DNA of 56,551 nucleotides from Polysphondylium violaceum (lineage: Eukaryota; Evosea; Eumycetozoa; Dictyosteliales; Dictyosteliaceae): positions 1-56,551 of the forward strand of contig AJWJ01000102.1 of the NCBI GenBank assembly GCA_000277445.1. Reading direction: 5' to 3'. Within the stretch, counting starts at the first letter, position 1. Each line of letters starts with the position of its first letter. The position numbers and the translations under genes were made by a program. This document shows, one piece after another, positions 13,089-24,042 of this stretch. The notes under the pieces were generated by a model. The model was not told the origin of the DNA. It saw only the letters and a list, made by a program, of their open reading frames with translations, and made no database searches.

Positions 13089-13391
13089 GAGTGGTGTTTT
13101 TTGCCTCTTTTTAATCATAATTGGTCTCTTTTAACCTTTTTTTATTAAAAGACCTATTTCTCTATCTAATTAACTAATACTCTTCTTTTTTTTTTTTAAC
13201 TATTAATAATACAAAAAAAAAAAAAAAACAAATAATGTATCAATATTTTATAAACATTCCCTCCCCATCATTAATATAAACACTCTTGTAAATAATTTGT
13301 TGAAAAACACCCTCCCCTCCACATAATATATTTAAATAAAATATATTTTACATTAATACAATTTATTAAATAATAATAATAATCACAGTTT
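13089..13391. other. Convergent 3' spacer
   Basis: 303 nt of AT-rich DNA between the ends of two convergent genes, with a T11 tract (about 13188) and an A16 tract (about 13213) facing each other. These could form a hairpin and end transcription of both genes. No coding frame is seen. Confidence 0.5.
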
Positions 13392-14123
13392 TTACAATAC
13401 TTTTTCTCTATAATGTATAATATACTATTAGGTAGAATGATGTTAGAATAATAATGATGATAATCAGATGATGATAGGAATTGTACTTACTTGACCACCT
13501 TGTTCATTGCAAGTTGATTTTGTAGAATTGTCTTTAAATACTAATTTACAGTTTATGCAATCTTTATTACAAGCATACTCATAGTGTGAATCATCAGTGT
13601 TGCACTGTACTTTAGAGTAACGACCCACTACATTCATTAGATTGATACACTGATTGTTTTGTGTAAACGAAGACAACAACACTTGCTTACAATGCGAATC
13701 ATACAGGCCGAAATGACAGATGTCTGTGTTTTTTTTAAAAGCTTTGCTAATTTGTTGCTTGGACGAGGGATTGTATTCCATTGGAAACGCTTTATAGGGT
13801 TGTTCATTTTCTTCTTTTATACACTTTCCGAACAGTCTAGTTTCAGATGGTCCCCTGTATTCAGTGGATGACAAACAATCAAATCCCAATTGCTTTTTAT
13901 AGTGTCTGGTAAAATGAGTGGCATTATTGATTTTTATAACATTGTCGATAAAACATAGATTCTGTATATTGATACTAATGATATCAGTGCTTTTACAATC
14001 ACCATCTTTGTAATACACTTTTTTTAATGCATTATATTCTCCACAAACAAGCTGGTGAAAAACTACCAAACAAATTAAAATTACAGGGGCTATGGCGTTT
14101 AGTTGTACTTTGACCATTTTCAT
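13392..14123 (-). CDS. Secreted Cys-containing protein, dictyostelid-type, tandem copy 1
   Basis: Two exons, 13491-14123 and 13392-13424, phase 0, give 221 aa. The N-terminus has a hydrophobic signal peptide (APVILICLVVFHQLVCG). The mature part has about 13 cysteines and shares a pattern with the next gene: KVYYKDGDC, IxIQNLC, NATHFT, C(I)x(E)ExxQPYKAFP, DICHF and C-N-x-DCxxC. The small second exon was chosen because both copies have GTAAGT at the same place after a G-Q motif, and the downstream exons align as YIIHYREKV here and FVVQYRERV in copy 2. This copy stops one residue after that motif. No family with known function is recognised; a secreted or cell-surface role is inferred. Confidence 0.8.
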
Positions 14124-14427
14124 TATTATAATAAAAACAAATTATTGAATCAACAACAACAACACTTATTATATATCTTTTGATTTTGAATTTTAAAGTT
14201 TATTTTGTTTAAAAATTGGTAAAAAAGATATCTCTTTTATACAGAAAAGGTAATCGGAGAGTATCTTTTTACAATTTACAAACTTAAAGGTGAACGTGTG
14301 TGAAGTGGTGTGCGTGTGTATGTGGGGTTTGTTTGTTATTATATCTTTATTAAATCGTTGATTTCCACTTGGAAATCTGATAAATATTTTATGTGTTAAC
14401 ACTACCCACATATTCACCAAACTCCAA
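14124..14427. other. Spacer between tandem secreted-protein genes
   Basis: 304 nt that must hold the promoter of copy 1 and the 3' end of copy 2. A CA-rich minus-strand stretch (about 14290-14330: CATACACACGCACACC) resembles dictyostelid G-boxes. No gene is seen. Confidence 0.45.
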
Positions 14428-15248
14428 TCAAAAGTAGTCTAGTAAACATAAAACAATTGAAAATATTATACAAATGATTGTTGGTAAAAGAGAGATTGTT
14501 GATTTTGAAGATATACTTCTAAAATTAACTCTTTCCCTATATTGAACTACAAACTATTTAAAAATAGACAAGTTAGTTCTTGGTGTTATATAATATATTT
14601 TGAATATTTTATAATACTTACAGTTTGCCCAAACTGTCCTGAACATCCTTCAAGAACATCAATATATTCTTTACCGATTACACAATCAGTACATTGTTGA
14701 TCATTACAATAATACTCGGTATGCGAATGTGAAGTACAACTGGTTTTTACAAATTTTCCAATTTTATCTGATTTTAAACATTCTCCATTATGGGTAAACG
14801 TAGTATTTTTTAATTGAAAGCAACCAGCGTGATAGTAGCTAAAATGGCAAATGTCATCTAAATGGGATAGTTCTTGAATATGATGCTCGTTAAAGTAATT
14901 ATTATTACTCATGTAATGAGCCGGAAATGCTTTATAGGGTTGGTTGTTTTCATCTATTATACATGTATAAAATGGAATGACTTGTTTAAAGTTTAATGGA
15001 GTTGAACATCTCTGATCTAGTGGGTCTATTCCATATGTAAAATAATGAGTGTCATTAAATATGATATATTCCTCTTGAGTGCAAAGATTTTGAATATAAA
15101 TTTGTACAACATCAGAAGAGCATTCATTATCTTTAAAATACAACTTTTTTAAACTGTTTTTGGTGTTATGATCAACATGAGATGAAAAACAAACTCCAAT
15201 CAAGAGAATGAGGAAATAAATAATTTTGAAGGTTCTAAAATATTGCAT
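14428..15248 (-). CDS. Secreted Cys-containing protein, tandem copy 2, with hydrophobic C-terminus
   Basis: Exons 14622-15248 and 14428-14553 (phase 0, 68-nt intron) give 250 aa. The ATG at 15248 starts a signal peptide (FKIIYFLILLIGVCFSS). The mature part matches copy 1: KLYFKDNEC, IYIQNLC, NDTHYFT, C-I-I-D-E-NNQPYKAFP, DICHF and C-N-D-x-x-C-x-DC. After the shared YRERV motif this copy continues 31 residues and ends in a hydrophobic tail (LLPTIICIIFSIVLCLLDYF), like a GPI-anchor signal or membrane segment. Copy 1 lacks it. The two are tandem duplicates in the same orientation. Function unknown. Confidence 0.78.
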
Positions 15249-15791
15249 TTGAATAAATATTAAAAATAATTTCCAATTTCCTTTTATAAAGAAGGAAACA
15301 TTTAGCTTTGTTGGTTTTAACAACAAGGAAAAACAGATAAAAAGGAATTTATATAAATTCTAATCTTGATCTGATTAAACGATGGAAATATCAAAGTTAC
15401 ATCCAATATTTTTAATAAACATTTGGGGGAATGGGTTAAATACTTTTATCATCATGATTTGGTGAAGGCAAGAGTGCGTATTTGGGGTTATATTTTTATT
15501 ATTTTAATAATTTATAATAATTAATGCCTGGTATCCAATGAACCAGGATTCTATTTTTATTGCAAGCAAAGTTAATTTTCAAAAAAGGAAGTTGTACATG
15601 TTGGTGAATGATAAAAATTTGCCTCTATACATTTATTCTTTGATTTTGCTCAAAAAATAATATTAGAGATACGAAAGTAAAGGTTTACTAGAATTAAAAT
15701 AATATATTTTTTTTAAAGAATAAAATATATTTTTTTTTAAGAATAAATAATTATATATTACAGGTTTTATTTTAAATATTAAATAATTTTT
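15249..15791. other. Intergenic region, no gene seen
   Basis: 543 nt between minus-strand genes. It contains a perfect 6-bp stem (CCTGGT at 15527-15532, ACCAGG at 15542-15547) with a 9-nt loop, and A/T runs. It probably holds the promoter of secreted copy 2 and the 3' end of the gene upstream. Confidence 0.5.
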
Positions 15792-16364
15792 TTAAATATG
15801 GAGAAAACTATTCATATTGAATGGATTATATTGTTTTGAAATAATAAATTTTTGATATTGATTCAAGTGTTGATTAAATTTGAGCATATAAATTTGAGTA
15901 AATGGTTGCATATAAAACATTTTTACAACATTTGAAGGAGTTAAAATGGTACCATCTTTTAAGGTTACAATTATATTTTGATTTTGTTTTAAAACTCTGA
16001 CCATGTCCATCACATAGTTTAAACAACCAAATGATAAAATAGAGATGGCAATGGAGGACAAGACAAAATCATTTTTTAATGTAGAGAAAATAGTTTGAAT
16101 AAATTGTGGAATATCTTGAGTGTCGGCATTAGTAAATAATGGAATCAAACTTGGATTTGGATAAAGCATTTGGAAACAATTTTCAAATTTTCCATTAAAC
16201 AAATGGTTTTTATAATAGTATTCAAAGGCTTGAGTGTCGGCAAATTCAAAAATATAATGGATCATGGCATAGTATTCGACGGTCTTTAATTCTTCTAATG
16301 GAATCAATTGTTTACCATCATTTAAGAATAAGAGTTTGCAACTTGAAGATTCAATAGTGGTCAT
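15792..16364 (-). CDS. Uncharacterised 190-aa protein
   Basis: Single-exon frame on the minus strand. The ATG at 16364 is the first of the frame; two codons upstream is a non-ATG codon. The sequence has a compact globular look: MTTIESSSCKLLFLNDGKQL, a helical middle rich in Phe/Tyr (IHYIFEFADTQAFEYYYKN), DFVLSSIAISILSFGCLNYV and a C-terminal KFNQHLNQYQKFI. There is no signal peptide or long transmembrane segment. The N-terminal strand pattern followed by helices recalls BTB/SKP1-like or ankyrin-flanking regions, but no motif is decisive, so function is left open. The very GT-rich DNA upstream suggests developmental regulation. Confidence 0.7.
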   Translation of the reverse strand: MTTIESSSCKLLFLNDGKQLIPLEELKTVEYYAMIHYIFEFADTQAFEYYYKNHLFNGKFENCFQMLYPNPSLIPLFTNADTQDIPQFIQTIFSTLKNDFVLSSIAISILSFGCLNYVMDMVRVLKQNQNIIVTLKDGTILTPSNVVKMFYMQPFTQIYMLKFNQHLNQYQKFIISKQYNPFNMNSFLHI

Positions 16365-17824
16365 TTTCAAATTAGATATTTTAGTCGGTGATGAAGATTT
16401 ATAAATTTATAGAGTATATTTTTAATAAATAATTATTATTATTCTTTACTATTTATTTATACAAATAAAAATAAAAATTAGTTTTTATTTATATTTGAGT
16501 TTTTAATTATATTAAATAAATAAAAAAAGTAGATTTAAATAGATTAGTCTTATCAAATCGTGTAGAGTTAATTAAATAATTAATTGTGTGGTGTGGTGAT
16601 TTTATGGTGTGAGTGGTGTGTGTGTGCCAGAAAGGAAGCGGTGTATTGAGACTATAAATGAAAATGGGTTTTTAAATTTTTTAATTATGATATTGTGGTG
16701 AGTGAGGGGGGGGGGTGAAAAAATTGTAGTGTTGTTTGGTTGGTGTGTGTGTTTGCAGAGGTGAGTATGATGTTGTGTGACTTACCAATATGGTGTGTGG
16801 GAGTGTGTAATAAGCTTAGGGGAAAGGTAAATGAAATTAAATATCAACATACATTTTTGGCAGGTGAATTCAATATTGGATTATTTGTTATCATAAATTT
16901 ATCCCATTTAAAATAATCAAAAGTGGAAATTTGAATATAAATCATTAATGGTGGTGTGCGTGTTGGAAATGGGGGGAAGAGGGTGAGGGTTCATTTTCTA
17001 TTTTTGTTGTTTCTATAGAACAACACTATCACATAATATGTAAATTGTGTGTGGAGTGTGTGTTTGTGATGATCGAGTTTTAATATGGCGGGATTATGAA
17101 GAGATATAAACCGAAACAATTAAAAGTAAATTGTTTAAGCAAATTTAATGTGGACAATGTAGTATGTATGTCTGTGTTTAAGGGAGGGGGTGTGTGAGAT
17201 TTTCCTGATTGGATAAAAGTCGCAAAGTGGATTTGGTGTGATGGTAATCGAAAAAATGAGGGTGGAGAGGGGGTGTAGAGTTTTTTGCTCTGAGAGGTGT
17301 GTGTCTCCTAATTTTGGAAAGGGTCTTACTTTTAAATTATTATGTAGTTTCAGAATAGTAAAATGTCTTAACAATTTGAATTCTCTAGGAAATTTAATTA
17401 TTTTGATTGAACTTGATATAGGTTTTTTTTAATGATGTTCAAAGTTCTACTTTTTCGGAGATTTTCAAATATTTTGTTTCTTCTTTTAAAATTTTGATCA
17501 TCATTATCGATTTAAAAAATGTGGTTTTTTGATCATCAGAATGTGTTTGATATAATAATTCTTTTTTATTAGAATAAATGTGTGTTTATCCACACAAATA
17601 TGTACAATGAATCCATCTTTTGTTTTCCACATTTGGCAGCTCCCAAACAAATATTCAAATAAAATATTCTATAGTTTTTAGTTTATATGTGTGAATTTAT
17701 TTAAATTTTGAATTTATATAGAAATTTATATATTATATGAGAATTAATTATATGAGTGTTGGTTATTATTTACATTTTACATTTGGTTTTGATACATATA
17801 TTTTAATCTTTATATAGAGATTAA
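16365..17824. promoter_or_regulatory. GT-rich (plus strand) intergenic block with many G-box-like sites
   Basis: 1.46 kb between two minus-strand genes. About 16580-17300 is strikingly G+T-rich on the plus strand (CA-rich on the coding strand of the downstream gene), with repeats such as GTGTGTGTG, GGTGTGTG and a G10 run at 16706-16715. Dictyostelid G-boxes bound by GBF are GT/CA-rich, so the block may be a developmental promoter for the gene ending at 15792. No coding frame is convincing. Confidence 0.5.
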
Positions 17825-20580
17825 TTAATTGCTAAATTGCTCTTTCTTTTTTTCGTTTAACTTCTTTTGTTTTTTAATCATAAAGAAGGCAGCTGCTCCT
17901 AAGGCACCTGCGATACCAACCACGGGGATGACAATCACTGGTGCCAACCATTTGGCTTTTGAGCTACTTTTTTTGGAACTTTCGAGATTTTCTGTTGAGG
18001 CATTAATACTGGTTTCTTTACTGCTATTACCACCAATCGAGCTACCACCGCCATGGCTATTTTCACTGTGGTTAATTTTACTATCACTTGAACTGTGATC
18101 GTTTTCACTACTTTGAGTATTGTTGATAAATGAGACACCATATTCAAACTCTAGAGTGGCCAATTGTCCAGTGATGTTTACAGTCATTGGAACTTTACCT
18201 TTAGGGACTTCTTCAATAGACTTGAATGGTTCAAGACCACATACAATGGTTTTGAAATCAGTTATTGTTGCATTAGTGCATTTTCTCTCGCCAATGGTGA
18301 CTTCAAAGGGAGAGTTAAAGTTTTGACCTAGAATCGTGATATTTCCACCAAATTGGTCAACAGAGGTAGTGCTACTGATGGATGGTGGCGAGTATTTAAA
18401 GGATATACTGGAATTTGATAATTTAAAATTATCAATATATACAGTGACTACATGATTTGCACCAGTTCCATTAGGCATTTGACATTGGATTTGTGATGCT
18501 GTGACGACAGCATCTGTGCATTGTCTGGGAGATTTGTAATTGGTGCTACTATGTTCCTCATCTTGGTTGAGCCACACTGTGACATTGACGGCAGAGGTAT
18601 TAAAAAGATCACCAGAGATGCTAAACAAACCTCCTTGAGTTGGAACGGTACTAAATGCCAATAGAGAAGTTACAAAGTTGTTTAAAAGAGTGTTGGATGA
18701 TTGGCCACCTACGATGAGTAATAGGGATGTGGGGACTGGGCTTGCTGGCAAAGTAAATTCAATCTGGGTATCAGCGACAGTCAAGACTGGTTGAGTGTCA
18801 GAGTCAATTTGTAATTGTAATTTATCTGCACTCTTTCCAAAAGATGTTCCTTTGATAATTCCTTTTGCTCCATTTCTAGTCAGGCCTGTCATTGATGGTG
18901 CCAAATAGGATACTGTTGAGGTAGCTGTTTGGGAATCGATTGAAAGGGTAGCTGGGAGATCTTTTCCAACACCTGCAGAGGCATCACACAATAAAGTGGT
19001 GCTGTCTGGACCTTGGACAAAATTCTTGCATTCAAATCCACCAACGCTGTTGGTAAATGAAACAGGGACTGCTGCAGAGGCAAAATTTGTGATCATGAGG
19101 AAGCTACCAGTAATTGTGATGGTTGAGCCTGCAGTAGCCGAGATTGACACGCTTGTGATACTTGGCGTGAGTTTTATGTCAAATGGAAGAGATAATCTGC
19201 CAAGACTTAGGATAGAGACATCACCATTTTTTGCTTCGGCTGGTAAAGTAAAATTTAACTGGGATACTCCGTTGACTGGTGTGGTAGTGGCGGTTGGGGT
19301 AATAGTCTTGCCATTGAATGTGATCACAGAGTTGGCTGGATTTCCAAGAAGGGTACCGTTGAGTATAATAGTGGTGCCCGAATGAGTGAAGCTAGATATA
19401 ACTGGATAGACATAAGAGTACTTTATATAAGGAGCATCTGTGGAATAAGTACTGATAGTAACTACAACATCATAATTACTACCAGTTCCAGGGGGAGCAG
19501 TACAGGTAAGAGTTGTAAAATCATTTGGAGTAGGATTGGCTGCATTGGTGCATTCTGTCGATCCAATCATAACTCTGGGGCTCGAGCTAGTTCCATCTCT
19601 TTTTATGACATTCAATCTTGTACCAGTGAGAGTAATAACACCTCCACGATAATCGGTGTTTGTAATAGCAGTCACAGTTGGTTTAGTTTGATAGGGAAAA
19701 GGGGATACCATAGGAGTGGTATTTACAGCGAGATCAATGGAAACACTTTCAGAATATGGAGTCGAATATGTGAATACAATCTTTAGGTGATCAACAGAAT
19801 TTATAGATGCGGTAGGAATAATAACACTATTCCATTTAAGGACAATTACAGAAGAACTTGTACCAAAGTTGGTACCAGTGATAGTAAAGGTATTTGCAGC
19901 ACCACTTGCAATCGATGTGATTGTTGGTGCTTGATACTTAAAGAATTTCTTAGAACTCCCCGCACTAATGCTAAAAGATCCTGTTCCAGCTGGTATATTC
20001 AACTTAACATCGGTATAATCTGAGGTGTTAAAAGTACTACCAGTCAGGGCAACATCATTATACTTTATTACTCCCATTGTAGTTGCTGAATTTTGATTGA
20101 ATAAAATCACTGCAGGAGTAGGACCACCACTTGTTGGAGGAGATGAAACACTATACACAGTTTGTAAAGCTGGTAACCAAAAATCCTGAAAGTCACCCTC
20201 TAAAACACATGTCAATGCCTGTGATGATATCGTTGTTTTGGGATTTAATTCAAAACTACACACAATACTTGGTGTTGTCAAACATTCTGGATTAACTATA
20301 GGAAAAACTGTTGCAGTATTTACAGTTTGTAATTGTTTTACTTTTATATTATCAGAATTTGTTAATTGCACTATTGCTCCTGTAGGAGTGATGCTAATCG
20401 GATTTTGTGTGACTGTATTTACAAAAAAATTAAATTTATTAATTTTTGATCTTTTCAAAGAAAAAAAAAAAAGAATATATCTCTATCTGTTGAATACTTA
20501 CTGATAGATAAAATAGGTTGACAAAGAAAAGCAACAATGACAATGATGGGGATAAAAGACTTGCTATAGATCAACAGCAT
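17825..20580 (-). CDS. Tgr-type transmembrane IPT/TIG repeat protein (TgrB1/TgrC1-like), minus member of divergent pair
   Basis: Exons 20502-20580 and 17825-20412 (phase 1, GTAAGT/ACAG) give 888 aa. Exon 1 encodes only the start and signal peptide (SFIPIIVIVAFLCQPILS). The extracellular part has about seven IPT/TIG immunoglobulin-like repeats, seen from the pattern P-x-I-x-S-hydrophobic followed by G-x-x-x-x-I-x-G-x-x-(F/L), e.g. APTITSIASG...ITGTNFG, KPTVTAITNTD...TLTGTRL and PPSISSTT...ITILGQNF. A Ser-rich juxtamembrane stretch (about 785-845) precedes one membrane helix (about 849-872) and a short basic tail. D. discoideum Tgr proteins have this architecture; TgrB1 and TgrC1 are heterophilic adhesion and allorecognition receptors. 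It is divergently paired with the plus-strand Tgr gene at 21267. Which orthologue it is cannot be decided here. Confidence 0.9.
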
Positions 20581-21266
20581 TGTTCTTTAGTTAATAGATA
20601 TAGATATATATCTATATAGTAGTGGCTGAGTGTGTTAAATATTTATAGTTAGTTTTTATTATCAAGACAACTCTGCTCCACCAAGTGAAATAAAATAATA
20701 ATTGTGTTGCAATGTTATTTTAAATATGGATATGATACAGTTGTTTTATTGGGTGGGTCCCCCTCTCCCTCTGGATTTACAAACCGATCATTTTCATTTA
20801 GATTCTCAACAAATGCTCACTCTCACCATACAGAGTTATCTCAGATTCAATTTCGTGATAATCACTCTATTTTTTGTATTATTCTAATGCTACTATTTAT
20901 AAATTATATAGGGGGGTACCCCACTAATTTTAGAAATTGTGTTTTTTGAAACACATCCAATTGTATCTCATTTTCAGAAAATCAAACATAAAAATTTTGT
21001 TCACCCACATACCCCACACTTTTTTTTAAAAAACAACCCACACATCTTCATACTCAAAAACAAATCATTTATCTCAATCAAAAACAAAAATCTCGCGGGG
21101 TGGGAAAGTTGCCCTTTAGCATTTTAGATTTTCATCAAATGGTATTTGGGAAAAATTAATCAAACTCCCTCTGTGCAAAAGATGAAGAAAAAAGACCTCC
21201 CTTTTTGTTTTTTTCCTCCTTATTATTGATTTTATATTTATCAAAATATTTTCTTTCCTCAACTCG
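20581..21266. promoter_or_regulatory. Shared divergent promoter of the Tgr pair with G-box-like sites
   Basis: 686 nt between the two Tgr start codons. G/C clusters stand out in otherwise AT-rich DNA: GGGTGGGTCC (20751-20760), GGGGGGTACCCCAC (20911-20924, containing the palindrome GGGGTACCCC), CACCCACATACCCCACAC (21002-21019), CAACCCACACA (21034-21044) and GCGGGGTGGG (21095-21104). These resemble dictyostelid G-boxes, the targets of G-box-binding factor, which is known to be required for tgrC1/lagC expression. A 20-bp palindrome (20598-20617) lies just 5' of the minus-strand ATG. That the sites drive both genes is inference. Confidence 0.65.
20598..20617. repeat. 20-bp perfect palindrome in a Tgr leader
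   Basis: ATATAGATAT followed by its exact reverse complement ATATCTATAT, 18 nt upstream of the minus-strand Tgr ATG, so in its promoter or 5' untranslated region. Confidence 0.7.
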
Positions 21267-23872
21267 ATGATGAACAAGGGTATAATTGTATTCCTCTTTC
21301 TAACATTAGTTTTTAAAACAAATTGGTGTATAGGTAATTTTTTAGTATTTATCTAGAATCTACATCCCTTTTTTTGTACTAATCATTAAATCCAATAGAT
21401 CCTCCAGTTCAAAATGGAACACAATTTAGTTTCTCTAAAAATAGTCAAGTTGTCACCGAACTGAGATACCTGAATGAGACTGGGTATAAGCTCTTACCAA
21501 TAAATGATTGTTCCAATGATCCATCTACAACAGTATGTACTTTTGAATTGAGAATTATAGCAAAAGTTTTATTGGTACAAGATAATTTTTTAGTCTACAG
21601 TGGAGGCTCTTATATAGATGATTGGTCTGTAGGGCTTAATAATAATTATATTGATCCAGTTTCTGATATCAGTACTTTGACACAAAATTATTCCATCACT
21701 GTCTTTTTTTCTCAAATTGGTTTAATGACAGAAAGCTATGTATATATAATACAAAATGGTATCTCAACTTATATTTCTTTAAAAAATGAAAATCCAAACG
21801 AATTCACTCAATATATCCTCCCGAATTTCCCAGCTGGGTCTGGTGTTGGAACAATCAGGCTTTCAAATTTTTATGAAAGACAATTTAATCACAGTCAACC
21901 CGAGATTGATTCTTTATCCTCTACTTTAACCACAACAACTATTACTGGTAGAAACTTTTTTACATGGATAAATCAAACTAGCATTTGGATAAATAATATT
22001 GCTTTGCCTCAATCAAGTATAGTTTCTGTTGGCCAAAACCAAATCGCATTAAAGGTTCCTAAAAATTCTGTTGGGTCATTTGATTATAAAGTATCGATTT
22101 CTGGTATACAAAGTCAAATCAAAACTCTAAATCTTTATCCAATTGTAAAATCAATTACTACTACATTAAAAACAGGTGGTTTAGTAACAATTACCGGTGA
22201 TTTATTATTTACAAAAAGACCAAATGGAGATCCAACCTCGATTTCTATACAAATTGGTGATACTGCAACAATTACGAGTGCCACAAATCTTCAAACAGGA
22301 GATATTAATCACCTTGTATTCACAATACCTCCAGGAGATAAGGACTATCAAAAAGTAACAGTTACCATTGATGGCTTTTCAAGTCAAGAAACCTCTGTTG
22401 ATTTTTCATATGAAGTTCCAGAGATCTCTTCCATCACCCAGAGTGGTACCAAACTAATTATCTCTGGCACTAGTTTACTATCGAAATCCATTGTCGTCGT
22501 AAATAATGTAACATTGGGAAACCTGACCTACATTGATTCTAGCTCAGCCTCCATAGAATTACCCCCAACCACCAAAGATGGCTCTCTATATGTAAGGACA
22601 GAAGAAAAGATTTCCAATAACTTTCCATTTACTTTGAAACCATTTTTAAGCTCTCTATCAGGAGGTTCAACATCTGGATCGATTATTACCATTTATGGTT
22701 CTTTTTTGAAACTTCAAAGCACCAACACTTTGGTGTCTACTGATAAACTTTTGTCATGTATCAATTTTGTTCAAGGTGATGGGTCATATATAACCTGTAG
22801 CCTATCGAAAGGGGTGGGTAAAAATCACTCTATGACATTGACCATTGGTTCAACTCAAATGTCTGGTACATTTTCCTTTAACCCTCCAGTGATCAATACC
22901 TTTAGTCAAAGCTTTGATGAATTTACTCTTAGTGGTAATAACTTTGGTTTATATAATAATGCCACAACTATATATTTCGGTGGCAGTTCATATAAACCTA
23001 CTTTTGAATCGTTTGATACTTTAAAATTCAAAATACCGGCTTCCTCCAAACCAGGTCCAGTTTATGTAGTTGTTGCTGCACAAACTTCTCTTGAAAAACC
23101 TTTAGCCATTGGGCCTGCTATCCAAAGTGTATTATTCCCAGATGGTGGAAATGAGATTCCTACAAACTCTGATATCGATTCTTTTGGAAATAAATTACCA
23201 TACTATACAAAGAAAAACATTACAATTCAAGGACTGTTTTTTTATCCATCTCAAAGCTACCAAGTTACATTGAAAAACGATAAAAGAATCATTACTTGTG
23301 AAAATGCCACTGTTGTCGACGATCAGGCAACCGCAATTAAATGTACACCACCTTGGAGCTCTGGCATTGGATATATAGTTCATGTAACAACAGGCAACTT
23401 TTTTGCCACACTAGATACACCATTTAATTACGAAAAACCAACTATATTCAATAGCTCAACAGTATCAGATACCGGTGGTATAGTAACCATCTTTGGGTCT
23501 GGTTTTGCTCCTCAATCTGGTGTCATGAGTGTAAACATTGATAAATATAAATGCATTGATCCCTATGGAACCAGTTCACAAACATTGGAATGCTTTATTC
23601 CAAAGTTTGATAACAATACCGATGTACCAAGAAATAATTTAACCATCTACCTAAACGTAAATGGCCAATCCACATTTTTAGAAAATAGTTTTGCATTCAA
23701 TGTCACAGCACTTCCAGTTATGGACTCTGAAAATGCTCCAACAGCCAAATGGTTAGTAGCTGCTATTCTAGTTCCTTGTTTAGCAGCTATTTTAGCTATT
23801 GTTGTTGTATCTATAATCTTTGTCAATAGATATAAAAAATTGAAAATGATTAAAAAGGAGCTACGTCCATAA
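21267..23872 (+). CDS. Tgr-type transmembrane IPT/TIG repeat protein (TgrB1/TgrC1-like), plus member of divergent pair
   Basis: Exons 21267-21333 and 21399-23872 (phase 1; intron with TACTAATC) give 846 aa. Exon 1 again encodes just the signal peptide (IIVFLFLTLVFKTNWCI). The ectodomain starts with a region matching the minus-strand partner (LPINDC...TTVCTFEL against FPIVNPEC...SIVCSFEL) and holds about seven IPT/TIG repeats, e.g. YPIVKSITTTLKTGGLVTITG and KPTIFNSSTVSDTGGIVTIFG. The membrane helix (about 808-831) follows an AKWL motif shared with the partner, and the 15-residue tail is basic. The same intron position and phase in both genes shows that they are duplicates. Known Tgr proteins mediate adhesion and kin recognition at aggregation. 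An earlier start is excluded by the signal peptide; the second ATG at 21270 is also possible. Confidence 0.9.
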
Positions 23873-24042
23873 ATATATATACACTGATGTACCTATAAAC
23901 TTTTCATATAACCATATAAACCTAATCATATATATCAACTTATTTAAACTGTACTTTTAATATAATATAATATAATAAATCCTACTATTTTTTTTAATAA
24001 TAAAATTCTTTATTATATTTGTAATTTTATAAAATAATTTAA
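23873..24042. other. Convergent 3' spacer
   Basis: 170 nt of very AT-rich DNA between the plus-strand Tgr stop and the stop of the convergent minus-strand gene, with TATAATATAATATAATA repeats near 23960. No gene is seen. Confidence 0.5.

Noticed and set aside
14586-15326. Longer N-terminus for secreted copy 2
   Set aside because: The upstream extension begins at a non-ATG codon; the ATG at 15248 gives a normal signal peptide.
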